A DNA stretch of 64,000 nucleotides from Methanomassiliicoccales archaeon LGM-DZ1 (lineage in GTDB: Archaea; Thermoplasmatota; Thermoplasmata; Methanomassiliicoccales; Methanomethylophilaceae), in contig CP115556.1 of assembly GCA_030168595.1 (NCBI GenBank), positions 1,302,001-1,366,000 of the forward strand, written 5' to 3'. The position numbers were made by a program, and so were the translations under genes. Below the pieces are notes generated by a model that saw only the letters and a program-made list of their open reading frames with translations, was not told the origin of the DNA and did not search any database. This document shows, in pieces, positions 50,788-59,331 of this stretch; position 1 is the first letter of the stretch, and the number at the start of each line of letters is the position of its first letter.

Positions 50788-51027
50788 TCAGTTGGGCTTA
50801 TCGATCTCAGCGGTGTCCGAGTCCAGGAAGTCGTTCCAGAGCTTCAGTGTCTCGTTGGCTTCCTCTTCGTCCATGACCTCGATCGCGAACCCCGCATGGA
50901 CCACGACGTACTGCCCGACCTTGGCGTCCACCATGGAGATGTTGGCCGTCTTCATGGATCCGCCGTAGTCCACATATGCTTCGTCGCCGTCGATGTTCAC
51001 TATCTTGCCGGGTATTGCAAGGCACAT
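50788..51027 (-). CDS. hypC: hydrogenase maturation protein HypC
   Basis: The 79-aa protein starts MCLAIPGKIV; Cys2 of this motif carries the Fe(CN)2CO group during [NiFe]-hydrogenase assembly. The ATG at 51027 is chosen for that reason over an in-frame GTG at 51033. It directly follows the NAC gene, with no other hyp gene in view. Confidence 0.92.
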   Translation of the reverse strand: MCLAIPGKIVNIDGDEAYVDYGGSMKTANISMVDAKVGQYVVVHAGFAIEVMDEEEANETLKLWNDFLDSDTAEIDKPN

Positions 51028-51029
51028 CT

Positions 51030-51404
51030 TCACTCACCTGATATTATCTTTATAATGGCCTCGGCAGGCTGGCCGTCGGCCGCCTCGAGCGCGGCGATGG
51101 CCTTCTCGCGGTCGCAGTTCGTCTGGGACATCACGAGCTCGATGTCCTCGCTGGGGAAGACCGGCCCTGCAGGGGCTCCGCCGGCGGTCCCTGCGGGGAC
51201 CTCCGAGACGTTCCCGGCCACCTGGTAACTCTTGCTGCCCTTCATGTCGATGCATACGACCTCTGCAGGGGAGATGACGATGTCCTTGTCGGCGGTCCTG
51301 ATGATGACCTCGGTCACGCCTTTGACCTCCTCCTGCTTTATGCCCATCGAGCGCATCGTGCGCTGCATAGCGCGGGGGTTCATGCCCCTCATTCCTCCAG
51401 CCAT
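51030..51404 (-). CDS. nac: archaeal nascent polypeptide-associated complex protein
   Basis: The 124-aa protein has a Met/Gly-rich start, the NAC beta-barrel (EVIIRTADKDIVISPAEVV) and a C-terminal UBA domain (DIELVMSQTNCDREKAIAAL). It forms a homodimer on ribosomes. A TATA-like gttaatta lies about 25 nt before the ATG. Confidence 0.92.
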   Translation of the reverse strand: MAGGMRGMNPRAMQRTMRSMGIKQEEVKGVTEVIIRTADKDIVISPAEVVCIDMKGSKSYQVAGNVSEVPAGTAGGAPAGPVFPSEDIELVMSQTNCDREKAIAALEAADGQPAEAIIKIISGE

Positions 51405-51439
51405 ATCGGGATACCGATTCCGTTACCGCTAATTAACCC

Positions 51440-51595
51440 TTATCCGCGGCCGGGACGCCGCCGGGGACGGTTCCTCCGGGCATGCACCACACGGTTCCGA
51501 GGCTGGCACATCGGAGCTCTCCGTCCTTCTCCGGCAGACGGTGTCCAGCCCCTGCGCTCAGCGGTCCCGGGGCGCGACCCCCGCCCTCCGTCGGG
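51440..51595. other. GC-rich intergenic stretch with RNA-like pairing
   Basis: No ORF is convincing. GGCTGGCAC (51501-51509) pairs with GTGTCCAGCC (51541-51550) with one bulge, enclosing CGGAG (51512-51516)/CTCCG (51529-51533). GGACGG and CCGTCC add another possible helix. It may be a structured RNA or leader. Confidence 0.35.
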
Positions 51596-51623
51596 AATAT
51601 TATTATTGTCGGCGTGAGATAGA

Positions 51624-52010
51624 GTGCGCGTGATCACAGCAAAGGACCTCTTCGCCGGCGACGAGCTTGCCGGCCGCACTTTCCGCGCCCTCATGGACAA
51701 GGTCCGCTCCATATATCCGGACACCGACTTCGAGGTGGTCCGCGAGCTCGTGGTCTTCAGCACGATCGACCGCCCCTTCCTCTGGGTATGGGCCCCCGCC
51801 CGCGGGAACACCACTTACGGGGACTGCCCCCTGGTGATCTCCTTCGGCCTCTGCTACAAGGTGCCGCCGTGCAGGTACACCCGCATCGTCCAGTCTTCCG
51901 ACGACCGCTGGATCTACCACATCGGCATCCCCGGGCCCGACGGGATCTGCGACACCCTGCTGACGATGATCAGCAAGGCGTACGAGGACAAGTCCGAGGA
52001 CTGCGACTGA
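51624..52010 (+). CDS. hypothetical protein, GTG start
   Basis: The 128-aa protein is not recognised. It is alpha/beta with FLWVWAPARG and CPLVISFGLCYKVPP. A TATA-like aatattattattg lies about 24 nt before the GTG, which supports a leaderless start. It is convergent with the AlaX gene. Confidence 0.65.
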   Translation: MRVITAKDLFAGDELAGRTFRALMDKVRSIYPDTDFEVVRELVVFSTIDRPFLWVWAPARGNTTYGDCPLVISFGLCYKVPPCRYTRIVQSSDDRWIYHIGIPGPDGICDTLLTMISKAYEDKSEDCD

Positions 52011-52016
52011 TCCCGG

Positions 52017-53198
52017 TCAGTTTTCCAGCAGGCCGGCGACCTCTTTCTTCAGCGCTTCCAGAGCTTCTGCGGCTTTGGAGGCGTCCGGTATGCCGCCCTG
52101 GGCGAAGTCGGGTTTCCCGCCGCCCCTTCCGCCGAACATCCCCAGCACCTTCGGGAGGACCTTGCGGCAGTCGACCTTCGGAGACCCGGAGCCGAGCATG
52201 ATGTTCGCGGTCTCGCCGACGGCTATGAACGCACAGACCGCCCCTTCGGCCTTCAGTTTCTCGACGGCCTCCGCCAGGACCTTCCTGTCCGCCCCCGGGA
52301 ACACGCCGCTGTAGAACGCGGTGCCCCCTACTGTTTCCGGCTCCAGCGACCCGACGCCCTTCTTGGCGGCCTCCTTAGACGCTTCGGCCGCGGCCTCCAG
52401 GTTATGCTTCATGTTGGCGACGGTCTTGACTACCAGTTCAGGTTTGCTGCCGGTCTCGTCGATGACCTCGAGGCAGGTGGCCGCTAGGGATATCGCCGCA
52501 TCGGCCGCGGCATCCCCGACCTTGAAGTGGATGGCCACCCCGTCCCTGCCGGCGGACACCTTCCGATCGACGAACAGCATGCCCAGCTCCGAGGTCTCCT
52601 GCACATGGACCCCGCTGCATGCGGAGTAGTCGATGTCGCCTATGGAGACGACGGTGATCTCCTCGTCCTCGGGAATGCGGTCGAGCTTGATCCTGACCTT
52701 GGCGAGGTCCGGGTCGTTCCTGGCCATCACGGTCTTCCTGACCGTGAGGTTGTCGCGTATCGCTTTGTTGGCGAAGGCGAGGGCGGAGCGTATCTTCTCC
52801 CAGCTCACGTCATGGTTTACGATGACGTACTTGTCCTCCGGCGAGATGTAGATCTTGGTTATAGCGAGGTCCGGGTCCTCGCGGTGCAGGGAGCAGAAGA
52901 GCAGGTGCTCCCCGGTGTGCCCCATCATGAGGTCGAAGCGCCTGTCCCAGTCGAGGCTGCACCATACGCGCATGCCGGGCCTGAAATCGTTGCCCGGGAC
53001 GATGTGGACGATCTCCTTGCCCTCGTAGCGGACCTCGGTCACCCTCTTGCCGTTGATGGTCCCGGTGTCGCAGACCTGCCCCCCGCCTCCGGGATAGAAC
53101 GCGGTCAGGTTCATGACGACCTTGTCGCCGTCGACCGCCGTCACCTCCGATTCGAACTCCGACAGGTACCCGTCGTGCCTGAAAACCTCGTCTGCCAT
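52017..53198 (-). CDS. alaX: alanyl-tRNA editing protein, AlaX-L type with DHHA1 domain
   Basis: The 393-aa protein has the AlaRS editing-domain motifs FYPGGGGQVCDTG, GHTGEHLL (HxxxH) and CSGVHVQ (C-x3-H), then a C-terminal DHHA1 domain ending GGGKPDFAQGG. It clears Ser (or Gly) from misacylated tRNA-Ala. A stand-alone copy complements the main AlaRS. Confidence 0.9.
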   Translation of the reverse strand: MADEVFRHDGYLSEFESEVTAVDGDKVVMNLTAFYPGGGGQVCDTGTINGKRVTEVRYEGKEIVHIVPGNDFRPGMRVWCSLDWDRRFDLMMGHTGEHLLFCSLHREDPDLAITKIYISPEDKYVIVNHDVSWEKIRSALAFANKAIRDNLTVRKTVMARNDPDLAKVRIKLDRIPEDEEITVVSIGDIDYSACSGVHVQETSELGMLFVDRKVSAGRDGVAIHFKVGDAAADAAISLAATCLEVIDETGSKPELVVKTVANMKHNLEAAAEASKEAAKKGVGSLEPETVGGTAFYSGVFPGADRKVLAEAVEKLKAEGAVCAFIAVGETANIMLGSGSPKVDCRKVLPKVLGMFGGRGGGKPDFAQGGIPDASKAAEALEALKKEVAGLLEN

Positions 53199-53413
53199 TG
53201 CTATCGCCTCCCCGATGGGACGGCGCGGATATAAGACCGTGTCCCCGGGCGCATCCCGGCTGCCTGATCGCCGACAGGGCCGGCCGTCCAGACGGCCGGC
53301 CGGGCCCGATGTCGCAGCGATTCTCTCCGCATCTGCGGGAACGCCGCGGGGCGGGAACTGTTCACAGTAAAGTTAAATTCCCCCCGACCAATCGGGTTGG
53401 GAGAGGGAGAGAA

Positions 53414-53896
53414 ACGTCCGATACTAAGAACTTCGACGAACTGGACAGGCGCATCATAGAACTCCTGAGCAGCTCCAGCCAGGGCTCCTACCGTCAGCTC
53501 GCCAAGCAACTCGGCGTGCACCCCACGACGCTCATCCAGAGGGTCAACAACCTCGAGGCCCAGGGGGTCATCCGCGGATACCGCGCGAAGCTCGACTACA
53601 TGGCGATGGGGTACGGCTTTATGGGCATCGCCAGGGTCTTCCTGAACAAATCCGACACCATGGCGGAGGAGAGGATCTCGTCCCTGCCGCAGACCGTGGC
53701 CGTCTATGATGTTGCCGGAGACGCGAACGTGGTCGCGATGCTCTGCTGCCGGGACAGGAAGGAGTTCCTCGACACCATCATGAAGATCGACGCCCTCGAC
53801 GGGGTCGTGCGCGTCGAGTCTTCCGTCATCCTGAGGATCGCCAAGAGCGAATCTGATTATGTTCCGGTCCTCGGGCCGGACGAAGGCTCGGTCTGA
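53414..53896 (+). CDS. Lrp/AsnC-family regulator with apparent ACG start
   Basis: The product (160 aa if from 53414) has a wHTH (YRQLAKQLGVHPTTLIQRVN) and an RAM ligand/dimer domain. Family alignment places the start at xSDTKNFDELDRR. At that place the codon is ACG, and no ATG, GTG or TTG lies in frame between the TATA-like gttaaatt (53372-53379) and the wHTH. It may use ACG, or the assembly has an error there. Confidence 0.8.
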   Translation, partial: TSDTKNFDELDRRIIELLSSSSQGSYRQLAKQLGVHPTTLIQRVNNLEAQGVIRGYRAKLDYMAMGYGFMGIARVFLNKSDTMAEERISSLPQTVAVYDVAGDANVVAMLCCRDRKEFLDTIMKIDALDGVVRVESSVILRIAKSESDYVPVLGPDEGSV

Positions 53897-53940
53897 CCGG
53901 GCTCTGGAGGCCTGACCCGCACCGTGCGCGCGCAGGCGCA

Positions 53941-53950
53941 CATTATTTAA
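53941..53950 (+). promoter_or_regulatory. TATA box of aspS
   Basis: attatttaac follows a gtgcgcgcgcaggcgcac palindrome and lies about 50 nt before the aspS ATG, giving a 25-30 nt leader. Confidence 0.55.
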
Positions 53951-53998
53951 CGGGAATGGGCAATAGGCGCCCCCGTTATCATCATAGGGGCACCCATA

Positions 53999-55834
53999 AT
54001 GAGAAGAACGAACACGTGCGGAGAGCTCAGGGCCTCCGACATCGGGAAACATGTATGTCTGGAAGGCTGGGTGAGGTTCTCGAGGGACCACGGAGGGGTG
54101 GCCTTCATCGACCTGGCCGACAGGTACGGAATAACCCAGGTGGTCTTCGATCCCGCGGACCTCCCGGCCGGGACCGACGCCGATGCGATATCATCGGTCA
54201 TGTCGACCTTCTCCAGGGAGTCCTGCGTCCTCATCGAGGGAAATGTCAGGGCCAGGGTCGAGGGCACCGCCGTGGACTCCAACCCCACCGGCGAGATCGA
54301 GGTCCTCATCACCCACGCCGAGCTCCTCGCGAAGTCCAAGCTCCCGCCGTTCGAGATCGGCGACCAGAAGGAGGGCGTCCTTCCCGATGAGGACACCAGG
54401 ATGAAGTACCGCTATCTCGACCTCCGCAGGACCCCCATGATCAAGACGATGGAGTTCAGGAGCAAGCTCGTCCATCTTGCCAGGGTCTACCTAGAGAGCA
54501 AAGGCTTCCTCGAGATCGAGACCCCGATCCTCGGAAGGTCCACCCCCGAGGGCGCGAGGGACTACATCATCCCCTCCAGGGTCCACCCCGGCACCTTCTA
54601 CGCGCTGCCTCAGTCGCCCCAGCAGTTCAAGCAGATGCTCATGGTCGGAGGCCTCGACCGCTACTACCAGGTGGCGAGGTGCTTCAGGGACGAGGACTCG
54701 AGGAAGGACAGGCAGCCCGAGTTCACCCAGCTGGACATCGAGATGTCCTTCGTCGATTCCAAGGACATCCAGGACATGATCGAGGGCCTCGTCTCCTACA
54801 TCTGGAAGGGACTTTACGGCACCGAGCTCAAGACCCCCTTCCCCCACATCGGCTATAAAGATGCCATGGAGAGGTTCGGCTCCGACAAGCCCGACATGAG
54901 GTACGGGCTGGAGTTCACGTCGCTCACCGACATCGTGAAGGACGTCCCGTACAAGATCTTCAGGAGCATCCTCGCCGAGGGCGGGATCGTCGCCGGACTG
55001 TGCATAAAGAAGAGCATGGGAGAGGTCGGCAGGAACGATGTCGACAGGTACATCAAGTACGCCAAGAAGGTCGGGCTCGGAGGCCTCACCTGGATGAGGT
55101 GCGAGAACGGCATCCTCACCAGCAACATCACGAAGTACTTCACCCCCGAGATCCTGGAGAACATCAAGAAGGCGCTCGGCGCGGAAGAGGGGGACCTCGT
55201 GTTCATCATCGCCGGCCCCTGGAAGGCCACCTACGAGGGCGGAGGGTTCCTCAGGAAGAAGATCGCGGAGGACCTCCACATGGTCCCGGAGAACAAGTTC
55301 ATGTTCTTCTGGATGGACCAGAACCCCATGTTCGAGAAGGACCCGGTCTCCGGCGCGTACACGGCGTTCCACCACCCCTTCGTCCTGCCCACCGGCAGCC
55401 TGGACGATCCGGACCACTGCGGCGGCGCCTGCTTCGACCTCTGCCTGAACGGGAACGAGCTCGGGTCCGGTTCCGAGCGTATCCACGATGCGGAGACCCA
55501 GATCGCCGTGTTCCACAGGCTCGGGCTCTCCGACGAGAAGATCCAGCAGAGGTTCGACTATTTCGTCGAGGCCCTCAGGTACGGCGCGCCTCCCCACGGC
55601 GGCATCGCCATCGGCATCGACAGGCTGGTCGCCATCCTGCTGAACAAGGACACCATCAGGGAGGTCATCGCCTTCCCGAAGAACAAGAAGGCGGTGTCCC
55701 TGCTGGACGGTTCGCCCTCGCCGGTGGACGATGAGAAGCTCCAGGAGCTCCAGATCATCTCCCTCGCAGGAGGCCTGGACGTCTCGGACGCCGAGGAGTT
55801 CAACCCCGACGCTGAGGACAAGGACTCCGAGTGA
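53999..55834 (+). CDS. aspS: aspartyl-tRNA synthetase, bacterial type
   Basis: The 611-aa enzyme has the OB-fold start (TCGELRASDIGKHVCLEGWV), class II motif 2 (RCFRDEDSRKDRQPEFTQLD) and motif 3 (GIAIGIDRLVAIL), and the GAD insertion (about residues 285-420) that archaeal AspRS lacks. With gatCAB nearby it is probably non-discriminating and charges tRNA-Asn with Asp for amidation. This is a bacterial import into an archaeal genome. Confidence 0.92.
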   Translation: MRRTNTCGELRASDIGKHVCLEGWVRFSRDHGGVAFIDLADRYGITQVVFDPADLPAGTDADAISSVMSTFSRESCVLIEGNVRARVEGTAVDSNPTGEIEVLITHAELLAKSKLPPFEIGDQKEGVLPDEDTRMKYRYLDLRRTPMIKTMEFRSKLVHLARVYLESKGFLEIETPILGRSTPEGARDYIIPSRVHPGTFYALPQSPQQFKQMLMVGGLDRYYQVARCFRDEDSRKDRQPEFTQLDIEMSFVDSKDIQDMIEGLVSYIWKGLYGTELKTPFPHIGYKDAMERFGSDKPDMRYGLEFTSLTDIVKDVPYKIFRSILAEGGIVAGLCIKKSMGEVGRNDVDRYIKYAKKVGLGGLTWMRCENGILTSNITKYFTPEILENIKKALGAEEGDLVFIIAGPWKATYEGGGFLRKKIAEDLHMVPENKFMFFWMDQNPMFEKDPVSGAYTAFHHPFVLPTGSLDDPDHCGGACFDLCLNGNELGSGSERIHDAETQIAVFHRLGLSDEKIQQRFDYFVEALRYGAPPHGGIAIGIDRLVAILLNKDTIREVIAFPKNKKAVSLLDGSPSPVDDEKLQELQIISLAGGLDVSDAEEFNPDAEDKDSE

Positions 55835-55843
55835 AACCTTCAG

Positions 55844-55868
55844 GCCGGGCCTTCGGGCCCGGCGATTT
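55844..55868 (+). terminator. aspS terminator
   Basis: GCCGGGCC-ttc-GGGCCCGGC followed by gatttt lies 10 bp after the stop. Confidence 0.7.
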
Positions 55869-55925
55869 TCCTAAGACCCAGATGTCAGATTTATTCTGAC
55901 GCTCTGCAGTGCAAGTTTAATGCCG

Positions 55926-56033
55926 TCACAGCAGGGAATGGATCAGCTCGGCCGCGAATCCTGCGGCCATGACGATCGCGATCAGAGAAAGAACGGTCGC
56001 TATCCTCCTCACCGCAGCGGTTCTGTAGTCCAT
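55926..56033 (-). CDS. 35-aa single-TM peptide
   Basis: ATG at 56033 opens MDYRTAAVRRIATVLSLIAI and continues through one hydrophobic helix to HSLL. An AT-rich tttaaatattattta lies about 15-28 nt upstream, typical of a leaderless promoter here. No homologue comes to mind. Confidence 0.5.
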   Translation of the reverse strand: MDYRTAAVRRIATVLSLIAIVMAAGFAAELIHSLL

Positions 56034-56112
56034 AAATTAGGAATGCCTAAATAATATTTAAACCGTGCATGAAGAGCAGTATCGAACCGTTCTTCATGCA
56101 CGGGCCGACGTT

Positions 56113-56316
56113 TCAGAACCATACTTTCTTAGCTCCCTTCACCAGCAGGAAGATGAATATCGGGCCGCCGAATATCGCGGTTATGACTCCCACAGGCATG
56201 CCTGAGAACGTGATCATCTTGGCTATGCAGTCGCACACCACCAGGATGGCCGCCCCGCACGCGGCGGAGCAGGGCAGGAGATGCCTCAGGTTAGAACCCA
56301 CCAGCACTCTGGCCAT
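56113..56316 (-). pseudogene. 3' remnant of a FecCD/BtuC-type permease gene
   Basis: The 67-aa ORF matches only the C-terminal end of iron/B12 ABC permeases (LVGSNLRHLLPCSAACGA, then PVGVITAIFGGPIFIFLL). The N-terminal eight or so TM helices and the partner ATPase and binding-protein genes are missing. The remaining frame is open but a functional protein is unlikely. Confidence 0.75.
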
Positions 56317-56335
56317 GTGAGGGGCCTAGAGCCCC

Positions 56336-57676
56336 TCAGATCCTCGAGTCCGCTATCCTCTTCGCGGCCGATACCACGTCCGAGGAGGAGAACTTCCCCG
56401 GTGCGGTCTTCATGACGTGCCCTATGGCGCTGTTGAGCGCCTTGGTGTTGCCCTTGGCGTAATCAGCAAGGACCTTGGGGTTGGTGTCCAGGAAGTCCGT
56501 GATTATCTTCTCGAGGTCGCCCGCATCTGCCGAGGCGGTCTCAGCGTCGACGCCCGTCATCTCCGACTTGATCTCGATGGAGCACTCCGTGTCGGTGATC
56601 TTCCCGCCGGCGAATCTGCAGATGGTGCCGAGCACGGCCTCCGGGCTCCTCCCTGCCGCCTCCATCTCCTTCCAGGAACCGGCCACGGGGCCGGCCACCA
56701 GTTTGACGGCGAGGTCCTTGCCGTATTCGGCAGCGACTGTTTCGAAGAACTGTGCCAGATCGATGGATGTGGAGACGAGCTGCTTGGCCATCTTCTCGGG
56801 TATGCCGTACTGCGCGGACAGCCTCACGGTCATCTTCGCAGGGCTCTCCCTGATGGTAATGCCCTCGGCCATCTTCCCGATATGGAATATGCCCAGGTCG
56901 GGCTCGTCGATGTAGCCGTAGTCGGCCTCGAACTCCTTCTTCCTCGCAGAGTACGTTATCCCGCGGGACTCGTCGAAGTTCCTGGTCTCCCTCTCGATCT
57001 TCCCTCCGGCCTTGAGTATCTTGATCTGCCTGACCATCTCGTACGTGAGGGCGCGCTCGGCGTTCTTCACGCCGGTGACGTTCTTCACCTCGCACCTCTC
57101 CTTGCCGATGGAGATGTTGCAGTCGCAGCGGATGCTGCGCTCCCCGTCCGCCGGCATGTCGATGGTGGCGCGGATGTCGGCGATGAGCTGGGTCAGGAAC
57201 TCCCTCGCCTCCGCCGGGGTGGAGATGTCGGGCTCGGTGACAATCTCCGCCAGGGGGACCCCCGAGCGGTTGTAGTCGATCAGCGAGTACATGTCCGAGG
57301 TCCTCTTGGTCTTCCCGGGGTCCTCCTCCAGGTGGATCCTGGTGATCCTTATGGGCTTCTTCCCGTTCAGCATCACCAGCCCGCCGGTCCCGATCGGGTG
57401 GTCGTACTGGGTTATCTGGACGCTCTTGCTCATGTCCGGGTAGAAGTAGGTCTTCCTGGAGAACCAGGTGGTGTCGGCGATCTTGCAGCCGAGCATCTTG
57501 GCGAGCATGATGCCGTACACCAGGACCTGGCGGTTCAGGACCGGCCTGGAGCCGGGCATGCCGAGGCACACCGGGCAGACGTGGGTGTTCGGGGCCTCCG
57601 CGTCGGTGGTGGGGCAGGAGCAGAACATCTTGGACCTGGTGGGCAGCTGAACGTGGACTTCCAGACCGATCTTCAT
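56336..57676 (-). CDS. gatB: Asp/Glu-tRNA amidotransferase subunit B
   Basis: The 446-aa protein starts MKIGLEVHVQLPTRSKMFCS and has CPVCLGMPG (zinc site with CSC), IHLEEDPGKT and DYNRSGVPLAEIV. The C-terminal YqeY-like tail is present. The start overlaps the gatA stop by 4 bp. Confidence 0.94.
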   Translation of the reverse strand: MKIGLEVHVQLPTRSKMFCSCPTTDAEAPNTHVCPVCLGMPGSRPVLNRQVLVYGIMLAKMLGCKIADTTWFSRKTYFYPDMSKSVQITQYDHPIGTGGLVMLNGKKPIRITRIHLEEDPGKTKRTSDMYSLIDYNRSGVPLAEIVTEPDISTPAEAREFLTQLIADIRATIDMPADGERSIRCDCNISIGKERCEVKNVTGVKNAERALTYEMVRQIKILKAGGKIERETRNFDESRGITYSARKKEFEADYGYIDEPDLGIFHIGKMAEGITIRESPAKMTVRLSAQYGIPEKMAKQLVSTSIDLAQFFETVAAEYGKDLAVKLVAGPVAGSWKEMEAAGRSPEAVLGTICRFAGGKITDTECSIEIKSEMTGVDAETASADAGDLEKIITDFLDTNPKVLADYAKGNTKALNSAIGHVMKTAPGKFSSSDVVSAAKRIADSRI

Positions 57677-59004
57677 ACCGACACCTCCGGGCGCCTGAGG
57701 TCGAATCTCTTCCCCCAATCCTCCGCCATCGTGAGGAGCATGTCCTCGTTCCAGTGGTCGGTCACGAACTGCATCCCTACGGGCATGCCGTTCTCGGAAG
57801 AGTAGCCGCAGGGGCAGTTCAGGTGCGGGGTGCCGGCCAGGTTGGGCGGCACGGTGAGGAAGTCGGCCGCATAGTTCTCGACCGGGGTCATCTTCGAGAT
57901 ATCGCTGAATTTGGGCGATACGAAGGGCATGGTCGGGGTGAGGACGGCGTCATGGTTCTCGAACTGCTTCCTGTACGCGTCGATGACTTCCAGCCTGACC
58001 TGGAGGGCCTTGGCGTAGTACCTGTCGCGGAAGCCCTCCATGCGGGTGTAGGTGCCCAGCAGGATCCTGCGCTTGGCCTCGTCGCCGAAGCCGGCGGTCC
58101 TGACGTCGGTGAAGTAGTCATCGAACTTCTGGGACAGGTCGCCGTCCTGGCGGCCGTAGCGCATGCCGACATAGCGAGCGAGGTTGGTGGAGGCCTCCGA
58201 GGTCGCGAGGACATAGTAGGCCGGGATGGCGTACTTCAGCTCGGGCATGCTCACGCGGTCGACCTCGATGCCGATGGATTTGAGCTCCTCGAGGGCGCTG
58301 CCGAACGCCTCCCTGACATCGGCGGCGACTCCGGAGAGCGCCTCCTCGGGCACGGCGACGGAGGAGATCCTGGAATGTGCCAGCTTCAGTTCGGGCTGGG
58401 CGCATGACGTGGGATCCCTCGGATCTTTTCCTGCGATGACGGGGAGGTAGCGGGACAGCTTGGACGGGTCGGCGGACAGCAGCCCGACCTTGTCCAGGGA
58501 GTTGCCGTAATCGATCAGGCCGTAGCGGGACACGCGCCCGTAGGTGGGGACGATCCCGTAGACCCCGCAGAAGCTCGCGGGGCAGCAGATAGATCCGCCG
58601 GTGGACACTCCCAGCGACACATGGCCGTCCAGGACGGCGGCCGCGCAGGCCGAGCCGCCGGACGACCCGCCGCAGGAGCGCTCCAGGTCGAACGGGTTCC
58701 TGGGTATACCGAAGGCCGAGTTGGCCGAGAAGGTCCCGAAGCCGAACTCATCCATGTTGGTCTTGCCGATGAGCTTCCCTCCGGCGGCCTTCATCTTCTC
58801 GATGGGCGCGGCGTCGAAGACGGGGCGGTAGCCCTCGAGGATCCTCGACCCGGCGCAGGTCTCGAACTCGCTGGACGTCAGGTTGTCCTTGGCGGAGAAG
58901 AGGAACTTCGCATCGCCGGGGGTGCCGTCCTCGCAGAAGGCCCTGAACATCTGGTATCTCTGGTTGATCGCTTTCAGCCGCGACATGGTCTCCGCGTCGC
59001 TCAT
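57673..59004 (-). CDS. gatA: Asp/Glu-tRNA amidotransferase subunit A
   Basis: The 443-aa amidase has the catalytic Lys in FSAKDNL, the cis-Ser in STGGSIC and the nucleophile in CGGSSGGSACA. It is slightly shorter than usual at the N-terminus. It releases ammonia from Gln or Asn for transamidation. Confidence 0.94.
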   Translation of the reverse strand: MSDAETMSRLKAINQRYQMFRAFCEDGTPGDAKFLFSAKDNLTSSEFETCAGSRILEGYRPVFDAAPIEKMKAAGGKLIGKTNMDEFGFGTFSANSAFGIPRNPFDLERSCGGSSGGSACAAAVLDGHVSLGVSTGGSICCPASFCGVYGIVPTYGRVSRYGLIDYGNSLDKVGLLSADPSKLSRYLPVIAGKDPRDPTSCAQPELKLAHSRISSVAVPEEALSGVAADVREAFGSALEELKSIGIEVDRVSMPELKYAIPAYYVLATSEASTNLARYVGMRYGRQDGDLSQKFDDYFTDVRTAGFGDEAKRRILLGTYTRMEGFRDRYYAKALQVRLEVIDAYRKQFENHDAVLTPTMPFVSPKFSDISKMTPVENYAADFLTVPPNLAGTPHLNCPCGYSSENGMPVGMQFVTDHWNEDMLLTMAEDWGKRFDLRRPEVSV

Positions 59005-59273
59005 ACCAGCTTGGGCCCCCTGACGTAGTTCTCGTAGGTCTTCATGTCCTTCAGGAGCTCGGCGGGATCGATGTCCTGGCGGGGCTCGTCCTCCCTGGTG
59101 ATGTCGGCAATCTCCACCGGGTTCACCCCGATGCCGTCGTGCCCGGGGGCCTCGTCGAGGACCTTGAAGTAATCAAGTATGTCGGCGAGGTCCTTCGAAT
59201 ATCTGTCCAGCTCCTCATCGGTGAGCCTGATGTGCGCGGTCCTCGCGACCCGCGCAACCGTTTCTCTGTCCAT
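59001..59273 (-). CDS. gatC: Asp/Glu-tRNA amidotransferase subunit C
   Basis: The 90-aa protein has VARVARTAHIRLTDEELDRY at the start and NPVEIADITREDEP, standard for GatC. It begins the gatCAB operon; a TATA-like ttataaaac lies at about 59329-59338. Confidence 0.92.
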   Translation of the reverse strand: MDRETVARVARTAHIRLTDEELDRYSKDLADILDYFKVLDEAPGHDGIGVNPVEIADITREDEPRQDIDPAELLKDMKTYENYVRGPKLV

Positions 59274-59331
59274 TGCATGGCCTCCGGGGGCCCGGCGACG
59301 GGCCCCTCATTGGTGCGCGGATTGGTTTGTT

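Noticed and set aside
54491-55597. 368-codon open frame on the minus strand
   Set aside because: It is antisense to aspS, which is a certain gene.
56417-57805. 462-codon open frame on the plus strand
   Set aside because: It is antisense to gatB and gatA.
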